DNA of 64,000 nt from Aliiglaciecola lipolytica. GTDB taxonomy: Bacteria; Pseudomonadota; Gammaproteobacteria; Enterobacterales; Alteromonadaceae. A program made the position numbers and the translations under genes. The number at the start of each line of letters is the position of its first letter. The stretch's first letter is position 1. Below, piece by piece: positions 1-8,825 of the stretch. The stretch covers positions 310,001-374,000 of the forward strand of contig NZ_JAHKPT010000004.1 of assembly GCF_018860635.1 (NCBI RefSeq), given 5' to 3'. The notes beneath the pieces are model-generated. The model saw only the letters and a list, made by a program, of their open reading frames with translations. It made no database searches and was not told the origin of the DNA.

Positions 1-104
1 GCCGCGCTAAAAAACGCTTTGATGAAGCAGAAAATTTGGTTTTTGATGATGAGCCAACCCAACAATCAGAAAAAAAAGAGCGGGAGTCTTCGATAAATGA
101 GTAG
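1..104 (+). CDS. ccoQ: CcoQ (FixQ), cbb3 cytochrome oxidase small subunit, 3' end only
   Basis: The third reading frame is open from the window edge to a TAG at 102-104 and encodes a highly charged tail (RAKKRFDEAENLVFDDEP, then Lys/Glu-rich). CcoQ is a short single-span protein of the cbb3 oxidase whose cytoplasmic tail follows a basic stretch after the membrane helix, and it normally sits directly before ccoP. Here the last 8 bases overlap the ccoP start, as expected for translational coupling in ccoNOQP. The membrane part and the start lie outside the window, so identity rests on the tail character and position. Confidence 0.75.
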   Translation, partial: RAKKRFDEAENLVFDDEPTQQSEKKERESSINE

Positions 105-1077
105 CTTTTGGAGTATTTGGGTCTCAGTAATCTCATTGGGAACAATTCTAGGGTGTTACCTAATCTTACGCTGGTGTCTGTTGAATAAAACAGGCGTTGA
201 AGAAGGTGACGATATGCATCATTCGTTTGATGGTATTATCGAAATCAATAACCCTCTACCTAAATGGTGGACAATCATGTTCTACATGACCATGATTTGG
301 GGGATTTTGTATTTATTACTTTATCCGGGTTTAGGGAATTGGAAAGGTTTGTTAGGTTGGAAAAGTTCAAACCAAGATATTCAAACCCTGCAAGAATCGA
401 AAGATGCAGTTTTAGCGTCTCGAGAAGAAGCGAAAAACGCCCTCTTCGGTTTAGGTGGTGTTGGTGTTGAATATGATCGTGAACTTGAAAAGGCCGAAGA
501 AAAATTTGCGCCAATTTTCAACCAATACGCCGAACAGCCAATTGAAGTGTTAGTTAATAACGAAGAAGCCCTAAAAATTGGTCAGCGCTTGTTTATGCAG
601 AACTGTTCTCAGTGTCACGGTTCTGATGCTCGTGGTCAACGAGGCTTCCCTAACCTGACTGACCATGACTGGTTATACGGTGGAACGCCAGAGAAGATTG
701 TTGAAACCTTAACAAATGGTCGCCAAGCCAATATGGCCGCATGGTTACCTTCTTTTGGTGAGCAAGGTGTTAAAGAAGTCGTTGCTTATGCGTTAAGTTT
801 AAGTGGTAGACAAGTTGACCCTGACTTAAAAGAAGCAGGTAAAGTACGCTTTGCAGTATGCTCTGCTTGTCACGGCGCAGATGGTAAAGGTAATCAAGCG
901 CTAGGCGCTCCGAACTTAACAGATAATATTTGGTTATATGGTGGCAGCACCGACGTAGTCACTGAAACTGTTAACTACGGACGAGCTGGTGTTATGCCCT
1001 CTTTCAAAAACACTTTGGGAGAGAAGAAGATACACCTAGTGGCTACCTATGTTTATAGTTTATCTAAAGATAAATAA
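97..1077 (+). CDS. ccoP: CcoP, diheme cytochrome c subunit of cbb3-type cytochrome oxidase
   Basis: Membrane-anchored diheme cytochrome c that passes electrons from soluble c-type cytochromes to the CcoN/CcoO core of the high-affinity cbb3 terminal oxidase. The 326 residues hold two N-terminal hydrophobic segments (about 5-27 and 58-77) and then two periplasmic cytochrome c domains with heme motifs C170-SQ-C173-H174 and C255-SA-C258-H259. Each domain has a distal methionine candidate in an AAW/MPSF segment. Length is normal for the family. It follows ccoQ with an 8-base overlap, and the oxidase assembly genes fixH-ccoI-ccoS lie downstream. A stem-loop after the stop separates the structural and assembly genes. 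Confidence 0.97.
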   Translation: MSSFWSIWVSVISLGTILGCYLILRWCLLNKTGVEEGDDMHHSFDGIIEINNPLPKWWTIMFYMTMIWGILYLLLYPGLGNWKGLLGWKSSNQDIQTLQESKDAVLASREEAKNALFGLGGVGVEYDRELEKAEEKFAPIFNQYAEQPIEVLVNNEEALKIGQRLFMQNCSQCHGSDARGQRGFPNLTDHDWLYGGTPEKIVETLTNGRQANMAAWLPSFGEQGVKEVVAYALSLSGRQVDPDLKEAGKVRFAVCSACHGADGKGNQALGAPNLTDNIWLYGGSTDVVTETVNYGRAGVMPSFKNTLGEKKIHLVATYVYSLSKDK

Positions 1078-1095
1078 ACATTGAGTTGTTACCTA

Positions 1096-1122
1096 ACAAA
1101 GCCTCGTTTAACGAGGCTTTGT
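1096..1122. terminator. Stem-loop between ccoP and fixH (weak or attenuating terminator)
   Basis: ACAAAGCCTCG at 1096-1106 pairs perfectly with CGAGGCTTTGT at 1112-1122 around a 5-base loop. The following bases (GTTCTTAAAT) form only a poor U-tract. It could partly terminate ccoNOQP transcription or stabilise its 3' end, lowering expression of the assembly genes relative to the subunits. Confidence 0.55.
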
Positions 1123-1147
1123 GTTCTTAAATAAGAAGTAAATATTA

Positions 1148-1639
1148 ATGAATCGCTCAGATAAAACACCTTGGTACAAACAATTTTGGCCTTGGTTTTT
1201 AATCACCATACCCGTTGTTTCCATATGTCTTAGTGTCACCATGTTAAATCTTGCCTTAAATACTGAGGATAGTCTGGTCATAGATGACTATTACAAGGAA
1301 GGCAAAGGCATCAATTTAGAACTAACTAAAATTCAAGAAGCCAAAGCTCAAGGTATCACCACACTTTTGACAATTGATGGTAGTCGAGTACAACTTGAGT
1401 TTTTATCAGGCAAACCCACTTCTGGTGAAGCGTTAAAACTGCATTTTTATCATGCAACGCTCCAAGATAATGATTTTTCGTTATTGTTGACCCAAGATGC
1501 AAATGGCAATTACAAAGCTAATGCAGAGAAACCTATTACTGGTAAATGGAAGTTAACTCTTTCACCTTTGAATGAGCAATGGAAGATAATGCAGGATACA
1601 GGTTTACCACAAAAAGCCCCTTTCAACTTTAATCCTTAA
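1148..1639 (+). CDS. fixH: FixH/CcoH family cbb3 oxidase assembly protein
   Basis: A 163-residue protein with one N-terminal membrane anchor (about 13-37, PWYKQFWPWFLITIPVVSI) and a periplasmic domain, matching FixH/CcoH proteins that join the cbb3 subcomplexes during assembly. The PW...W.WFL...P entry to the helix and the ...DDYYKEGKGIN segment after it are typical of the family. Its TAA overlaps the ccoI ATG (TAATG), so the two are translationally coupled. The usual ccoG gene is missing between ccoP and fixH. Function is assigned from family and operon position. Confidence 0.9.
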   Translation: MNRSDKTPWYKQFWPWFLITIPVVSICLSVTMLNLALNTEDSLVIDDYYKEGKGINLELTKIQEAKAQGITTLLTIDGSRVQLEFLSGKPTSGEALKLHFYHATLQDNDFSLLLTQDANGNYKANAEKPITGKWKLTLSPLNEQWKIMQDTGLPQKAPFNFNP

Positions 1640-4026
1640 TGCAAAATAGTAACTCACAAAATTGCTATCATTGTGGGCTTCCAATAATAAATGGAGAAGT
1701 CTTCTGGGCAGACATCTTAGGTGAGCCTCGCAAAATGTGTTGCCCTGGCTGCCAAGCTGTGGCTGAAGCAATTGTCAGCAACGGACTAGAAGATTATTAC
1801 CGCTTCAGAACCGAATTTGCCGACAAGGGAGATGAATTACTAACCGAAACACTCGATACCTTAAAAGCATACGATCATGAAGAGATTCAGCAAGAATTTG
1901 TGGTCGATGACGGCAGCCAAAAACAAATACAATTAACCATCGAAGGAATAAGCTGCGCTGCCTGTGGTTGGCTGATTGAAAAACAACTTTTAAAAACGCC
2001 CGGAATTAAACGAATTGCAGTCAACGTATCTGCACGTCGAGCAACGATTAATTGGATAGATTCAGAACTAAAACTTAGTGAAATCATCGGACAACTAGAA
2101 TCTATCGGCTATCACGCACTTCCCTTCCAAGCAGACGAACATGAAGCCTCTTATCAGAAAGAATCCAAGAACTATTTAAAACGAATTGGATTGGCTGGCT
2201 TAATGAGCATGCAAGTTATGATGTTAGCCATTGGTCTTTATTTCGGCATTTTCGGTTCAATAGATGATGCGACCAAAGAGTTTCTTCATTGGGTTAGTTT
2301 CTTATTGACCACCCCGGTTGTGCTGTATTCTGGATTTACTTTTTATAAAAGTGCTTTTAGTTCTCTGCGGATGGGATCTGTAAATATGGATTTTTCGGTT
2401 TCAATCGCAATTATTGGCACTTTTGTGGCTAGTGCCTGGGCAACCATTTCCCATACGGGGGAAATCTATTTTGAATCCGTATGTATGTTTATCTTTTTAT
2501 TACTGATTAGCCGATTTTTGGAACATCGTTCACGACATCAGGCCAGCCTAATATCGGCAAATATGTTTAAGTATATTCCATTAACGGCGATGCAAATTGA
2601 TGACGATAATAAGCAAACTTCGGTATTAGCCAAACATCTTAAAAAAGGACAAAAAATAGTAGTCCGTCCTGGAGAAACTTTTCCAGTAGACGGGGTAATA
2701 ATCAACGGAAATGGCAACGTGGATGAATCTATGTTGACCGGTGAATCAGAAAAAATCAGAAAAAGCACCGGCGCTCATGTCTATGGCGGAACCATTAATT
2801 TATCAGGTTCTTTTGAAATTGAAGTTGAAAACGAGCTTAAATTGTCCCTGGTGAACAAAATTTTACGCCTTCAAGAGTTAGCTCTTTCAGATAAACCCAA
2901 GGCAGCTGTATATGCAGATATTGCCTCCAAGTACTTTATTGTAATTGTTCTAGGTATCACCTTAATAAGTTACGTTGGCTGGCTGGCTTATCAACCAGAA
3001 CGCGCTTTTTGGGTTGCCATATCAATCCTAGTTGCGACCTGCCCTTGCGCCCTTAGCTTGGCAACGCCGACGGCTTTAACCAGTGCAATAGCAAAATTAA
3101 ATCAATATGGCTTATTAGTTAAAAGAGCAAATATTATCGATGTTATGCCTGATGTCGACACCGTGATTTTTGATAAAACAGGCACGCTAACCAATGGACA
3201 TTTCAGTGTAAGTGACGTCGAGCTCTTTAACGCAGCAGATGAAACTTTTGTTTATAATTTAGCTGCCGGATTAGAACTCTATTCAAAACATCCGATATCT
3301 CACGCGTTTCAATCTCAGACCCCCTGCGCAGTTTCCCAAGTAGTTACTGTGGCGGGAAAAGGTTTACAAGGAACCTACCAATCTCAAGTCGTTAAGATAG
3401 GTAACATAAGTATTCTTGATAACAGTGATGGTTTACGACCCACTGAGGATGACTCTCGAGTTTATCTGCAATTGGGTAAGCAATTAATTGCTGCATTTAG
3501 CGTAAAAGATGTAGTTAAAAAAGACGCAAAACAACTCGTCGATGACTTACGCAGCAAACAATTGGTGATGTTAAGTGGTGACTCAGAAATAAACGCGTCT
3601 TTGGTCGCTGATTCTTTAGGTATCCCGAACGTTTATTTTAGACAAACGCCAATACAAAAACTGACATACATTCAAAACTTACAAGCCAAAGGACACAAAG
3701 TTTTGATGATTGGTGATGGCATCAATGACGCCCCAGTTTTGGCCGCTGCTGATGTATCAATTGCGGTAGGTGACGCCAGTGACATGGCGAAACGTTCTGC
3801 CGATATCATTTTATTAAATTCAAAATTAAGTAATGTTAAGTTTGCTGTTAGTATGGCGATTAAAGTGCGTACCAAAATCAAACAGAACATGGTTTGGGCC
3901 ATTGGCTATAACGCGTTAATTCTTCCCCTAGCAGTAGCCGGATATTTAAGCCCGTGGATGGCCGTAATTGGCATGTCGTTAAGTTCAATTATTGTGGTCG
4001 CAAACTCTATTCGTTTACTACGTTAA
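1639..4026 (+). CDS. ccoI: CcoI/FixI, copper-exporting P1B-type ATPase for cbb3 oxidase assembly
   Basis: Pumps copper out of the cytoplasm to supply the CuB centre of the cbb3 oxidase. The 795 residues begin with a Cys-rich segment (CYHCGLPI, then CCPGCQAVAEAI) typical of FixI. A heavy-metal-associated domain follows, with GISCAACGW at about residues 103-111. Next are membrane helices, the actuator motif TGES, the metal-channel motif C468-P-C470, the phosphorylation motif starting at D512 (DKTGT) and the hinge GDGINDAP. All P-type ATPase catalytic motifs are intact. It lies between fixH and ccoS. A housekeeping CopA would usually lack the Cys-rich zinc-finger-like N-terminus. Confidence 0.96.
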   Translation: MQNSNSQNCYHCGLPIINGEVFWADILGEPRKMCCPGCQAVAEAIVSNGLEDYYRFRTEFADKGDELLTETLDTLKAYDHEEIQQEFVVDDGSQKQIQLTIEGISCAACGWLIEKQLLKTPGIKRIAVNVSARRATINWIDSELKLSEIIGQLESIGYHALPFQADEHEASYQKESKNYLKRIGLAGLMSMQVMMLAIGLYFGIFGSIDDATKEFLHWVSFLLTTPVVLYSGFTFYKSAFSSLRMGSVNMDFSVSIAIIGTFVASAWATISHTGEIYFESVCMFIFLLLISRFLEHRSRHQASLISANMFKYIPLTAMQIDDDNKQTSVLAKHLKKGQKIVVRPGETFPVDGVIINGNGNVDESMLTGESEKIRKSTGAHVYGGTINLSGSFEIEVENELKLSLVNKILRLQELALSDKPKAAVYADIASKYFIVIVLGITLISYVGWLAYQPERAFWVAISILVATCPCALSLATPTALTSAIAKLNQYGLLVKRANIIDVMPDVDTVIFDKTGTLTNGHFSVSDVELFNAADETFVYNLAAGLELYSKHPISHAFQSQTPCAVSQVVTVAGKGLQGTYQSQVVKIGNISILDNSDGLRPTEDDSRVYLQLGKQLIAAFSVKDVVKKDAKQLVDDLRSKQLVMLSGDSEINASLVADSLGIPNVYFRQTPIQKLTYIQNLQAKGHKVLMIGDGINDAPVLAAADVSIAVGDASDMAKRSADIILLNSKLSNVKFAVSMAIKVRTKIKQNMVWAIGYNALILPLAVAGYLSPWMAVIGMSLSSIIVVANSIRLLR

Positions 4027-4048
4027 CCAGCGCTAATAGGAAATTAAA

Positions 4049-4234
4049 GTGAGTATCATTTATGTGCTAATCCCCATCGCTATTGTGCTAGTACTGTTAG
4101 CCATAGGGATCTTTTTTTGGGCGGTCAAATCCAATCAGTTTGAAGATTTAGAGCGTCAAGGATACAACATTCTATTCGATGATGACGTGGATAAAAAAGT
4201 ACAAGTAAAAAAGCCAAAAACTAACGACAAATGA
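4049..4234 (+). CDS. ccoS: CcoS, cbb3 oxidase maturation protein
   Basis: A 61-residue single-span protein: one hydrophobic helix (about 3-25) followed by the conserved KSNQFEDLERQGYNILFDDD segment of CcoS/FixS, which is needed to insert cofactors into the CcoN subunit. It starts with GTG at 4049, preceded by a weak AGG-containing site. Its stop overlaps the next ATG by four bases (ATGA), so it is coupled to the TauE-like gene. Length and position after ccoI are exactly as usual. Confidence 0.93.
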   Translation: MSIIYVLIPIAIVLVLLAIGIFFWAVKSNQFEDLERQGYNILFDDDVDKKVQVKKPKTNDK

Positions 4235-4896
4235 ACGACTTAAGCTGGTTTTCTGCAATATTAATCGGACTTGCTGGAAGTGTGCATTGCGCTGGGATGT
4301 GCGGTGGAATTGTGACCTCATTTACCTTTGCATTACCAAAGAATAAGTCACAATGGCCGTATTTAATTGCCTATAATTCAGGCCGCATTTTATCTTATAG
4401 TTTCGCTGGCGCAATCGCTGGGCTGTTGGGTCAGATCGTCACCACAAAATCCTTTATCAATCCTCAAGCACTGACCCTTTTTGGCGGAGTATTTATGGTT
4501 CTGCTTGGATTATATGTGGGACAGTGGTCAAAACTACTGGTTAAAGTAGAAAAAGTTGGCGCTATTTTTTGGCGTAAAATTAGTCCCATATCAAAGCGTT
4601 TCATTCCCTTTAAACACCCAATCTATGCTGTACCCTATGGCCTAATCTGGGGCTGGTTGCCCTGTGGGTTGGTTTATTCGACGTTAACATGGAGTGTTTC
4701 CACCGGCAGTGTGGTACAAGGTGCTATCACCATGTTTTGCTTTGGCTTGGGCACTTTGCCCATCATGTTAGCAATGGGAGCCAGCGCCAGCCAAATAAGA
4801 GGATGGTTGACCCAACCAGTGGTAAAACGAAGCGTTGCAGTCTTATTATGCTTATTTGGCTTGATTTTATGTTACCAAGGGATTCATAATTGGTAA
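4231..4896 (+). CDS. TauE/SafE-like membrane protein of the cbb3 assembly cluster
   Basis: A 221-residue polytopic membrane protein with about six helices. It has the family's paired motifs, HCAGMCGG near residue 20 and WLPCGLVYS near residue 140. These Cys-containing motifs are found in sulfite exporter TauE/SafE-family proteins (YgiH/CcoA-neighbour type) encoded with cbb3 oxidase genes, where a role in copper or metal handling is suspected but not settled. It overlaps ccoS by four bases, and fnr follows after 25 bases. The substrate is not known, and it differs from the second TauE-like gene at 16.2 kb. Confidence 0.8.
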   Translation: MNDLSWFSAILIGLAGSVHCAGMCGGIVTSFTFALPKNKSQWPYLIAYNSGRILSYSFAGAIAGLLGQIVTTKSFINPQALTLFGGVFMVLLGLYVGQWSKLLVKVEKVGAIFWRKISPISKRFIPFKHPIYAVPYGLIWGWLPCGLVYSTLTWSVSTGSVVQGAITMFCFGLGTLPIMLAMGASASQIRGWLTQPVVKRSVAVLLCLFGLILCYQGIHNW

Positions 4897-4921
4897 CTAA
4901 TGAATTAATTGGAATTAACTA

Positions 4922-5659
4922 ATGTCAGATCCGAACAAGTTCAGTATTCGCTGCCAAAACTGCAGTTTTAATCACCTATGTATACCGGTGGCTCTGAATC
5001 AGACTGAAATGGAGAGTTTGGACGAAATCATAGAACGCAAGCGCCCTTTGCATAAAAATGATCAATTAACTATTCCTGGGCAAAAATTTACGTCGCTGTT
5101 TGCAGTAAGAACGGGCTCATTTAAATCTTACATAACCTCTCCCGATGGCGAACAACAAATTACAGGGTTTCATTTTCCCGGTGATATTGTCGGCTTTGAT
5201 GGACTATTTTCTGAAAAATATCAAAGTTATAATCAAGCGATGGAAACCTCCATGGTTTGTGAGTTACCTTACGACAAGTTAGATATTATGAGCGCACAAC
5301 TTCCTACACTGCGCAAAGAAATGCTTAAAATTATGAGCACAGAAATAAACCAAGATCACAGTCTCATGATGTTATTAAACAAGCGCACAGCAGAAGAACG
5401 TCTTGCCCACTTCCTAATTAATCTATCAGATCGTTTTCGCTCCCGCGGTTTTTCTGAATTAGAATTTAATTTAACCATGACCCGAAACGAAATTGGTAAT
5501 CACCTTGGTTTAACTGTTGAAACCGTCAGTCGTTTACTCACCCGTTTTCAAAAAGAAAATATCATCAAAGTTGATGGGAAATTTATACAAATTCTCAATT
5601 TGGCGGTACTTAGAGAGAAACTTGGTGAACACGTTTTAAATAAACAAGCCTGCGGTTAA
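4922..5659 (+). CDS. fnr: FNR (EtrA/Anr type) anaerobic transcription regulator
   Basis: Oxygen-sensing CRP-family regulator that dimerises when its [4Fe-4S] cluster is intact and binds TTGAT-N4-ATCAA. The 245 residues contain cluster ligands C11, C14, C20 and C113, a cyclic-nucleotide-binding-like fold and a C-terminal helix-turn-helix (ETVSRLLTRF). The ETVSR core of the recognition helix is the same as in E. coli FNR. It follows the oxidase assembly genes, and a near-consensus FNR site lies just downstream, before uspE. The gene order cco-fnr-uspE is common in Shewanella and Alteromonas relatives. Confidence 0.96.
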   Translation: MSDPNKFSIRCQNCSFNHLCIPVALNQTEMESLDEIIERKRPLHKNDQLTIPGQKFTSLFAVRTGSFKSYITSPDGEQQITGFHFPGDIVGFDGLFSEKYQSYNQAMETSMVCELPYDKLDIMSAQLPTLRKEMLKIMSTEINQDHSLMMLLNKRTAEERLAHFLINLSDRFRSRGFSELEFNLTMTRNEIGNHLGLTVETVSRLLTRFQKENIIKVDGKFIQILNLAVLREKLGEHVLNKQACG

Positions 5660-5674
5660 GTCTTTTAATTTAAA

Positions 5675-5688
5675 TTGATTCAGGTCAA
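5675..5688 (+). promoter_or_regulatory. FNR/ANR box upstream of uspE
   Basis: TTGAT-TCAG-GTCAA matches the FNR consensus TTGAT-N4-ATCAA in 9 of 10 fixed positions. Its centre is about 92 bases before the uspE ATG (5774), which leaves room for a class II promoter with a 5' leader of about 50 bases. This predicts oxygen-dependent control of uspE. Because it lies in the 3' flank of fnr it is unlikely to control fnr itself. Confidence 0.75.
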
Positions 5689-5773
5689 AACAATTAGTCT
5701 GTTAATTGGCAAACTAGCTAAAGTAGCCATACACTTAATATACGTAGTGTAAACGTTTGAAGGGAATTAATTT

Positions 5774-6706
5774 ATGTCCGTATTTAACAAAATACTAGCT
5801 GTTGTAGACCCAACTACAGAAGATCAAAAAGCGTTTAAAAGAGCGCTTTTATTGGCAGAAAAGACCGGCGCCAGTATTACTGCGTTTCTGTCCATATATG
5901 ATTTCTCTTATGAAATGACCACTATGCTCACCGTGGATGAAAGAGAAACGATGCGCCAAGCTGTGGTGGATGACAAAACCGATTGGCTTGCCAATATAGT
6001 TGAACCCCTAGCGGCTAACTCATCTATTTCAGTAGATATAAAAGTGGTCTGGCATAATCGGCCATATGAAAGTGTATTGTTCGAAGTGATTGATCACAGC
6101 TATGATTTAATCGTCAAAGGAACCCACGAGCATGACACCCTAAAGTCAGTGATATTCACCCCGACTGATTGGCATATCCTACGTAAATCACCGGTTCCAG
6201 TTTTACTTGTTAAAGAACATGATTGGCCTATTAATGGCAATATTTTAGCTGCGGTAGATGTGGGCAGTGAAGATGAAGAACATCATAGCTTAAACAAGTT
6301 AATCACTAAAACCGCTGGATTGATGGCTGATTTACTGGAAGGACATGTAAACTTGGTTAATTCTTACCCAGGTACACCGGTTAATATTGCCATCGAAATA
6401 CCAGAGTTCGATCCGGTTGGCTATACAGAGTCAGTTAAACAACACCACGCCAAATGTATGCTTGAGCACGCTCAAGAATTCAATATCCCACAAGAAAATC
6501 AACATCTTAGTGAAGGTTTGCCTGAGGATGTCATTCCTTCAGTGGCAAAAGCTATCGACGCAGAGTTAGTGGTTATCGGTACTGTAGGTCGCACCGGTAT
6601 TACAGCCGCCCTTATCGGTAACACGGCTGAACATACGATAGATTCACTCAATTGTGACGTTTTAGCAATTAAACCAGAAGGCTTTGAGTGTCCTCTTAAA
6701 CATTAA
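5774..6706 (+). CDS. uspE: Universal stress protein E (tandem Usp)
   Basis: A 310-residue cytoplasmic protein made of two Usp domains (about 3-150 and 160-303). The C-terminal domain keeps the nucleotide-binding signature G-x2-G-x9-G-(S/T) in GTVGRTGITAALIGNTAEHT. Tandem UspE proteins are linked to stress resistance, motility and aggregation in E. coli, and to anaerobiosis where the gene neighbours fnr. AAGGGA lies a suitable distance before the ATG. The FNR box at 5675-5688 points to induction at low oxygen. Confidence 0.93.
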   Translation: MSVFNKILAVVDPTTEDQKAFKRALLLAEKTGASITAFLSIYDFSYEMTTMLTVDERETMRQAVVDDKTDWLANIVEPLAANSSISVDIKVVWHNRPYESVLFEVIDHSYDLIVKGTHEHDTLKSVIFTPTDWHILRKSPVPVLLVKEHDWPINGNILAAVDVGSEDEEHHSLNKLITKTAGLMADLLEGHVNLVNSYPGTPVNIAIEIPEFDPVGYTESVKQHHAKCMLEHAQEFNIPQENQHLSEGLPEDVIPSVAKAIDAELVVIGTVGRTGITAALIGNTAEHTIDSLNCDVLAIKPEGFECPLKH

Positions 6707-6762
6707 CCTTACATAACCTTGTGATACTTAGAAAATGACTGCAAACATTTAAATTTAGGGTG

Positions 6763-6791
6763 TTTATGTCCTTTATGAGGACAGGTATAAT
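6763..6791 (+). promoter_or_regulatory. Candidate sigma-70 promoter for ttcA
   Basis: A perfect TATAAT at 6786-6791 has TTTATG 17 bases upstream (6763-6768) as a weak -35. An imperfect GTCCT/AGGAC inverted repeat lies in the spacer. A start point near 6798 would give a leader of about 27 bases before the ttcA ATG at 6825. Confidence 0.45.
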
Positions 6792-6824
6792 CCGCGCTGA
6801 TAGCAATGTTTTTCTAGGAATAAG

Positions 6825-7730
6825 ATGAGTAAGGTCGAGTCTCTGTCTGAGAGTAAAAAATACAGTTTTAATAAACTTCAAAAGCGCCTAAGACGAAATG
6901 TAGGCAAAGCAATTGCCGATTTTAATATGATCGAAGATGGCGATAAGGTAATGGTCTGCCTGTCTGGCGGAAAAGACAGTTACACCATGCTTGATATTTT
7001 AATGTTTCTGCAAAAGATTGCGCCAATTAAATTTGAAATTATTGCGGTTAATTTAGATCAGAAACAACCAGGCTTCCCCGCTGAGATACTGCCTAACTAC
7101 TTACAAGAATTGCAAGTTCCATTTGAAATCGTCACGGAAGACACCTATTCGATTGTAAAAGATAAAATTCCAGAGGGAAAAACAACTTGTTCACTATGCT
7201 CTAGATTACGCAGAGGGATACTTTACAAGACGGCAACCCGACTAGGCGCAACTAAAATCGCGTTGGGGCACCACCGTGACGACATGTTAGAAACACTATT
7301 CTTAAACATGTTTTATGGCGGACGCTTAAAATCTATGCCTCCCAAGTTAGTCAGCGATGATGGCAAACAAATGGTCATTCGTCCCCTAGCCTACTGTGCT
7401 GAAAAAGAAATTACCCAATATTCTGATTTAATTGAGTTCCCGATTATTCCTTGTAATTTATGTGGCTCGCAAGAGAACCTACAACGCAAAGTTATTAAAA
7501 ACATGCTAGTCGACTGGAACAAGCGTTTTCCGGGTAGGATTGAAAGTATGTTTAGGGCAATGCAGAATGTCGTGCCTTCGCATCTTGCCGATAGTGAACT
7601 TTTCGACTTTAAAACCTTAGAGACGCAACAAACACCGTTTGTTAACGGTGATATTGGATTTGATCAAGAAGATTTTTCTACACCTTCAACAAGTGCTGAT
7701 GACACTGTCAAAATAATCAATATTAGTTAA
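6825..7730 (+). CDS. ttcA: TtcA, tRNA 2-thiocytidine(32) synthetase
   Basis: Iron-sulfur, ATP-dependent enzyme that thiolates cytidine 32 of some tRNAs. The 301 residues carry the PP-loop SGGKDS (47-52), a C122-SL-C125 pair and C210-NL-C213. Cys122, Cys125 and Cys213 correspond to the [4Fe-4S] ligands of the E. coli enzyme at the same numbering. The last 40 residues are a variable acidic tail. It is a single gene with its own promoter, next to uspE as in related genomes. The patatin gene follows after 15 bases. Confidence 0.97.
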   Translation: MSKVESLSESKKYSFNKLQKRLRRNVGKAIADFNMIEDGDKVMVCLSGGKDSYTMLDILMFLQKIAPIKFEIIAVNLDQKQPGFPAEILPNYLQELQVPFEIVTEDTYSIVKDKIPEGKTTCSLCSRLRRGILYKTATRLGATKIALGHHRDDMLETLFLNMFYGGRLKSMPPKLVSDDGKQMVIRPLAYCAEKEITQYSDLIEFPIIPCNLCGSQENLQRKVIKNMLVDWNKRFPGRIESMFRAMQNVVPSHLADSELFDFKTLETQQTPFVNGDIGFDQEDFSTPSTSADDTVKIINIS

Positions 7731-7745
7731 GGATCATTATAGTAA

Positions 7746-8807
7746 ATGAAAATTGGATTAGCACTAGGAAGCGGCGCTGCTCGAGGTTGGGCGCATATCG
7801 GTATAATACAGGCGTTAGAAGAACTAGGCATCAAGGTTGACGTGGTCGCTGGTTGTTCCATTGGTGCCTATGTAGGAGCCGCGTATGCAAGCAATAAACT
7901 GGATCCACTCGCAGAATGGGCAAGCTCTCTAACTGAGTGGCAAGTTTTAGGACTGTTAGGGGTTGGATTTCGTAAAGGTGGACTGGCTAGCGGAATTAAA
8001 GTGTTTAAAGCCCTTGAAGACAATTTTTGCGAACGAGACTTTGAACACTTATCCAAACCCTTAGGTGTTGTGGCGACCGATTTATATAGTGGTAAAGAGG
8101 TTTCATTTACTCAAGGTCCTATTGCGGATGCGGTTAGAGCATCCTGTGCAATACCTGCCCTGTTTCCACCCATTGCGCACAAAGGCCGTTGGCTAGTGGA
8201 TGGTGCTGTGGTCAACCCAGTGCCGGTAAATCTTTGTCGGCAACTAGGTGCTGACTTTGTTTTTGCGGTTAATCTAAGTGCAGATTTTAGGCCTGAAGTT
8301 CAAGCTCAATATCAAATGGAACATGAAAATAATCAAAAACGAACCAATGATTTTTTTAATAAAAGTCAGTCGTTTATGCAGCGTCTTTTCAGTGGCAAGT
8401 TCAAAAAAGACAATGATATGGACGATGATGAGCTTGAATCTTTAGAAGATCTAGAAAACATGGCACTGGATTCTGACTTTGACGCCAATAGTGAAGAGCA
8501 AATAACCACCTCAGAAACTCAGGTAGAAACGCCGGAGCAAGTAACGGCGACGCAAAAATCATCAAATGTTAAATTAACTGACAATACCCCTAGTATGTTA
8601 GGTGTCATGTCCAGTTCGTTAGATATCCTTCAGGCAAGAGTCACCCGCTCGCGATTAGCTGGCGATCCCCCCGATATACTAATTGAACCCCAGTTACGCG
8701 ACTTTGGCATTATGGAGTTTCATCGCGCGGCTGAGTTAATTGAAGAGGGGCGTCAAAGCGTCAACCGTGTTGCTGCGCAGATTAAATATCAATTGCGTCT
8801 CGACTAA
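7746..8807 (+). CDS. rssA: Patatin-like phospholipase, RssA type
   Basis: A 353-residue serine hydrolase of the patatin family. It has the oxyanion segment GSGAARGWAHIG (8-19), the nucleophile elbow G-C-S38-I-G and the catalytic Asp in V-D152-G-A. Residues about 190-290 form an acidic, low-complexity insert (DDDELESLEDLENM...). The conserved C-terminal part then resumes (DILIEPQLRDFGIMEFHRA). RssA-type proteins are cytoplasmic or membrane-associated and their natural substrates are unknown. It lies 15 bases after ttcA, probably cotranscribed. The acidic insert makes it longer than E. coli RssA (about 300 residues). Confidence 0.88.
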   Translation: MKIGLALGSGAARGWAHIGIIQALEELGIKVDVVAGCSIGAYVGAAYASNKLDPLAEWASSLTEWQVLGLLGVGFRKGGLASGIKVFKALEDNFCERDFEHLSKPLGVVATDLYSGKEVSFTQGPIADAVRASCAIPALFPPIAHKGRWLVDGAVVNPVPVNLCRQLGADFVFAVNLSADFRPEVQAQYQMEHENNQKRTNDFFNKSQSFMQRLFSGKFKKDNDMDDDELESLEDLENMALDSDFDANSEEQITTSETQVETPEQVTATQKSSNVKLTDNTPSMLGVMSSSLDILQARVTRSRLAGDPPDILIEPQLRDFGIMEFHRAAELIEEGRQSVNRVAAQIKYQLRLD

Positions 8808-8825
8808 TTCACTCTACGGATATCG

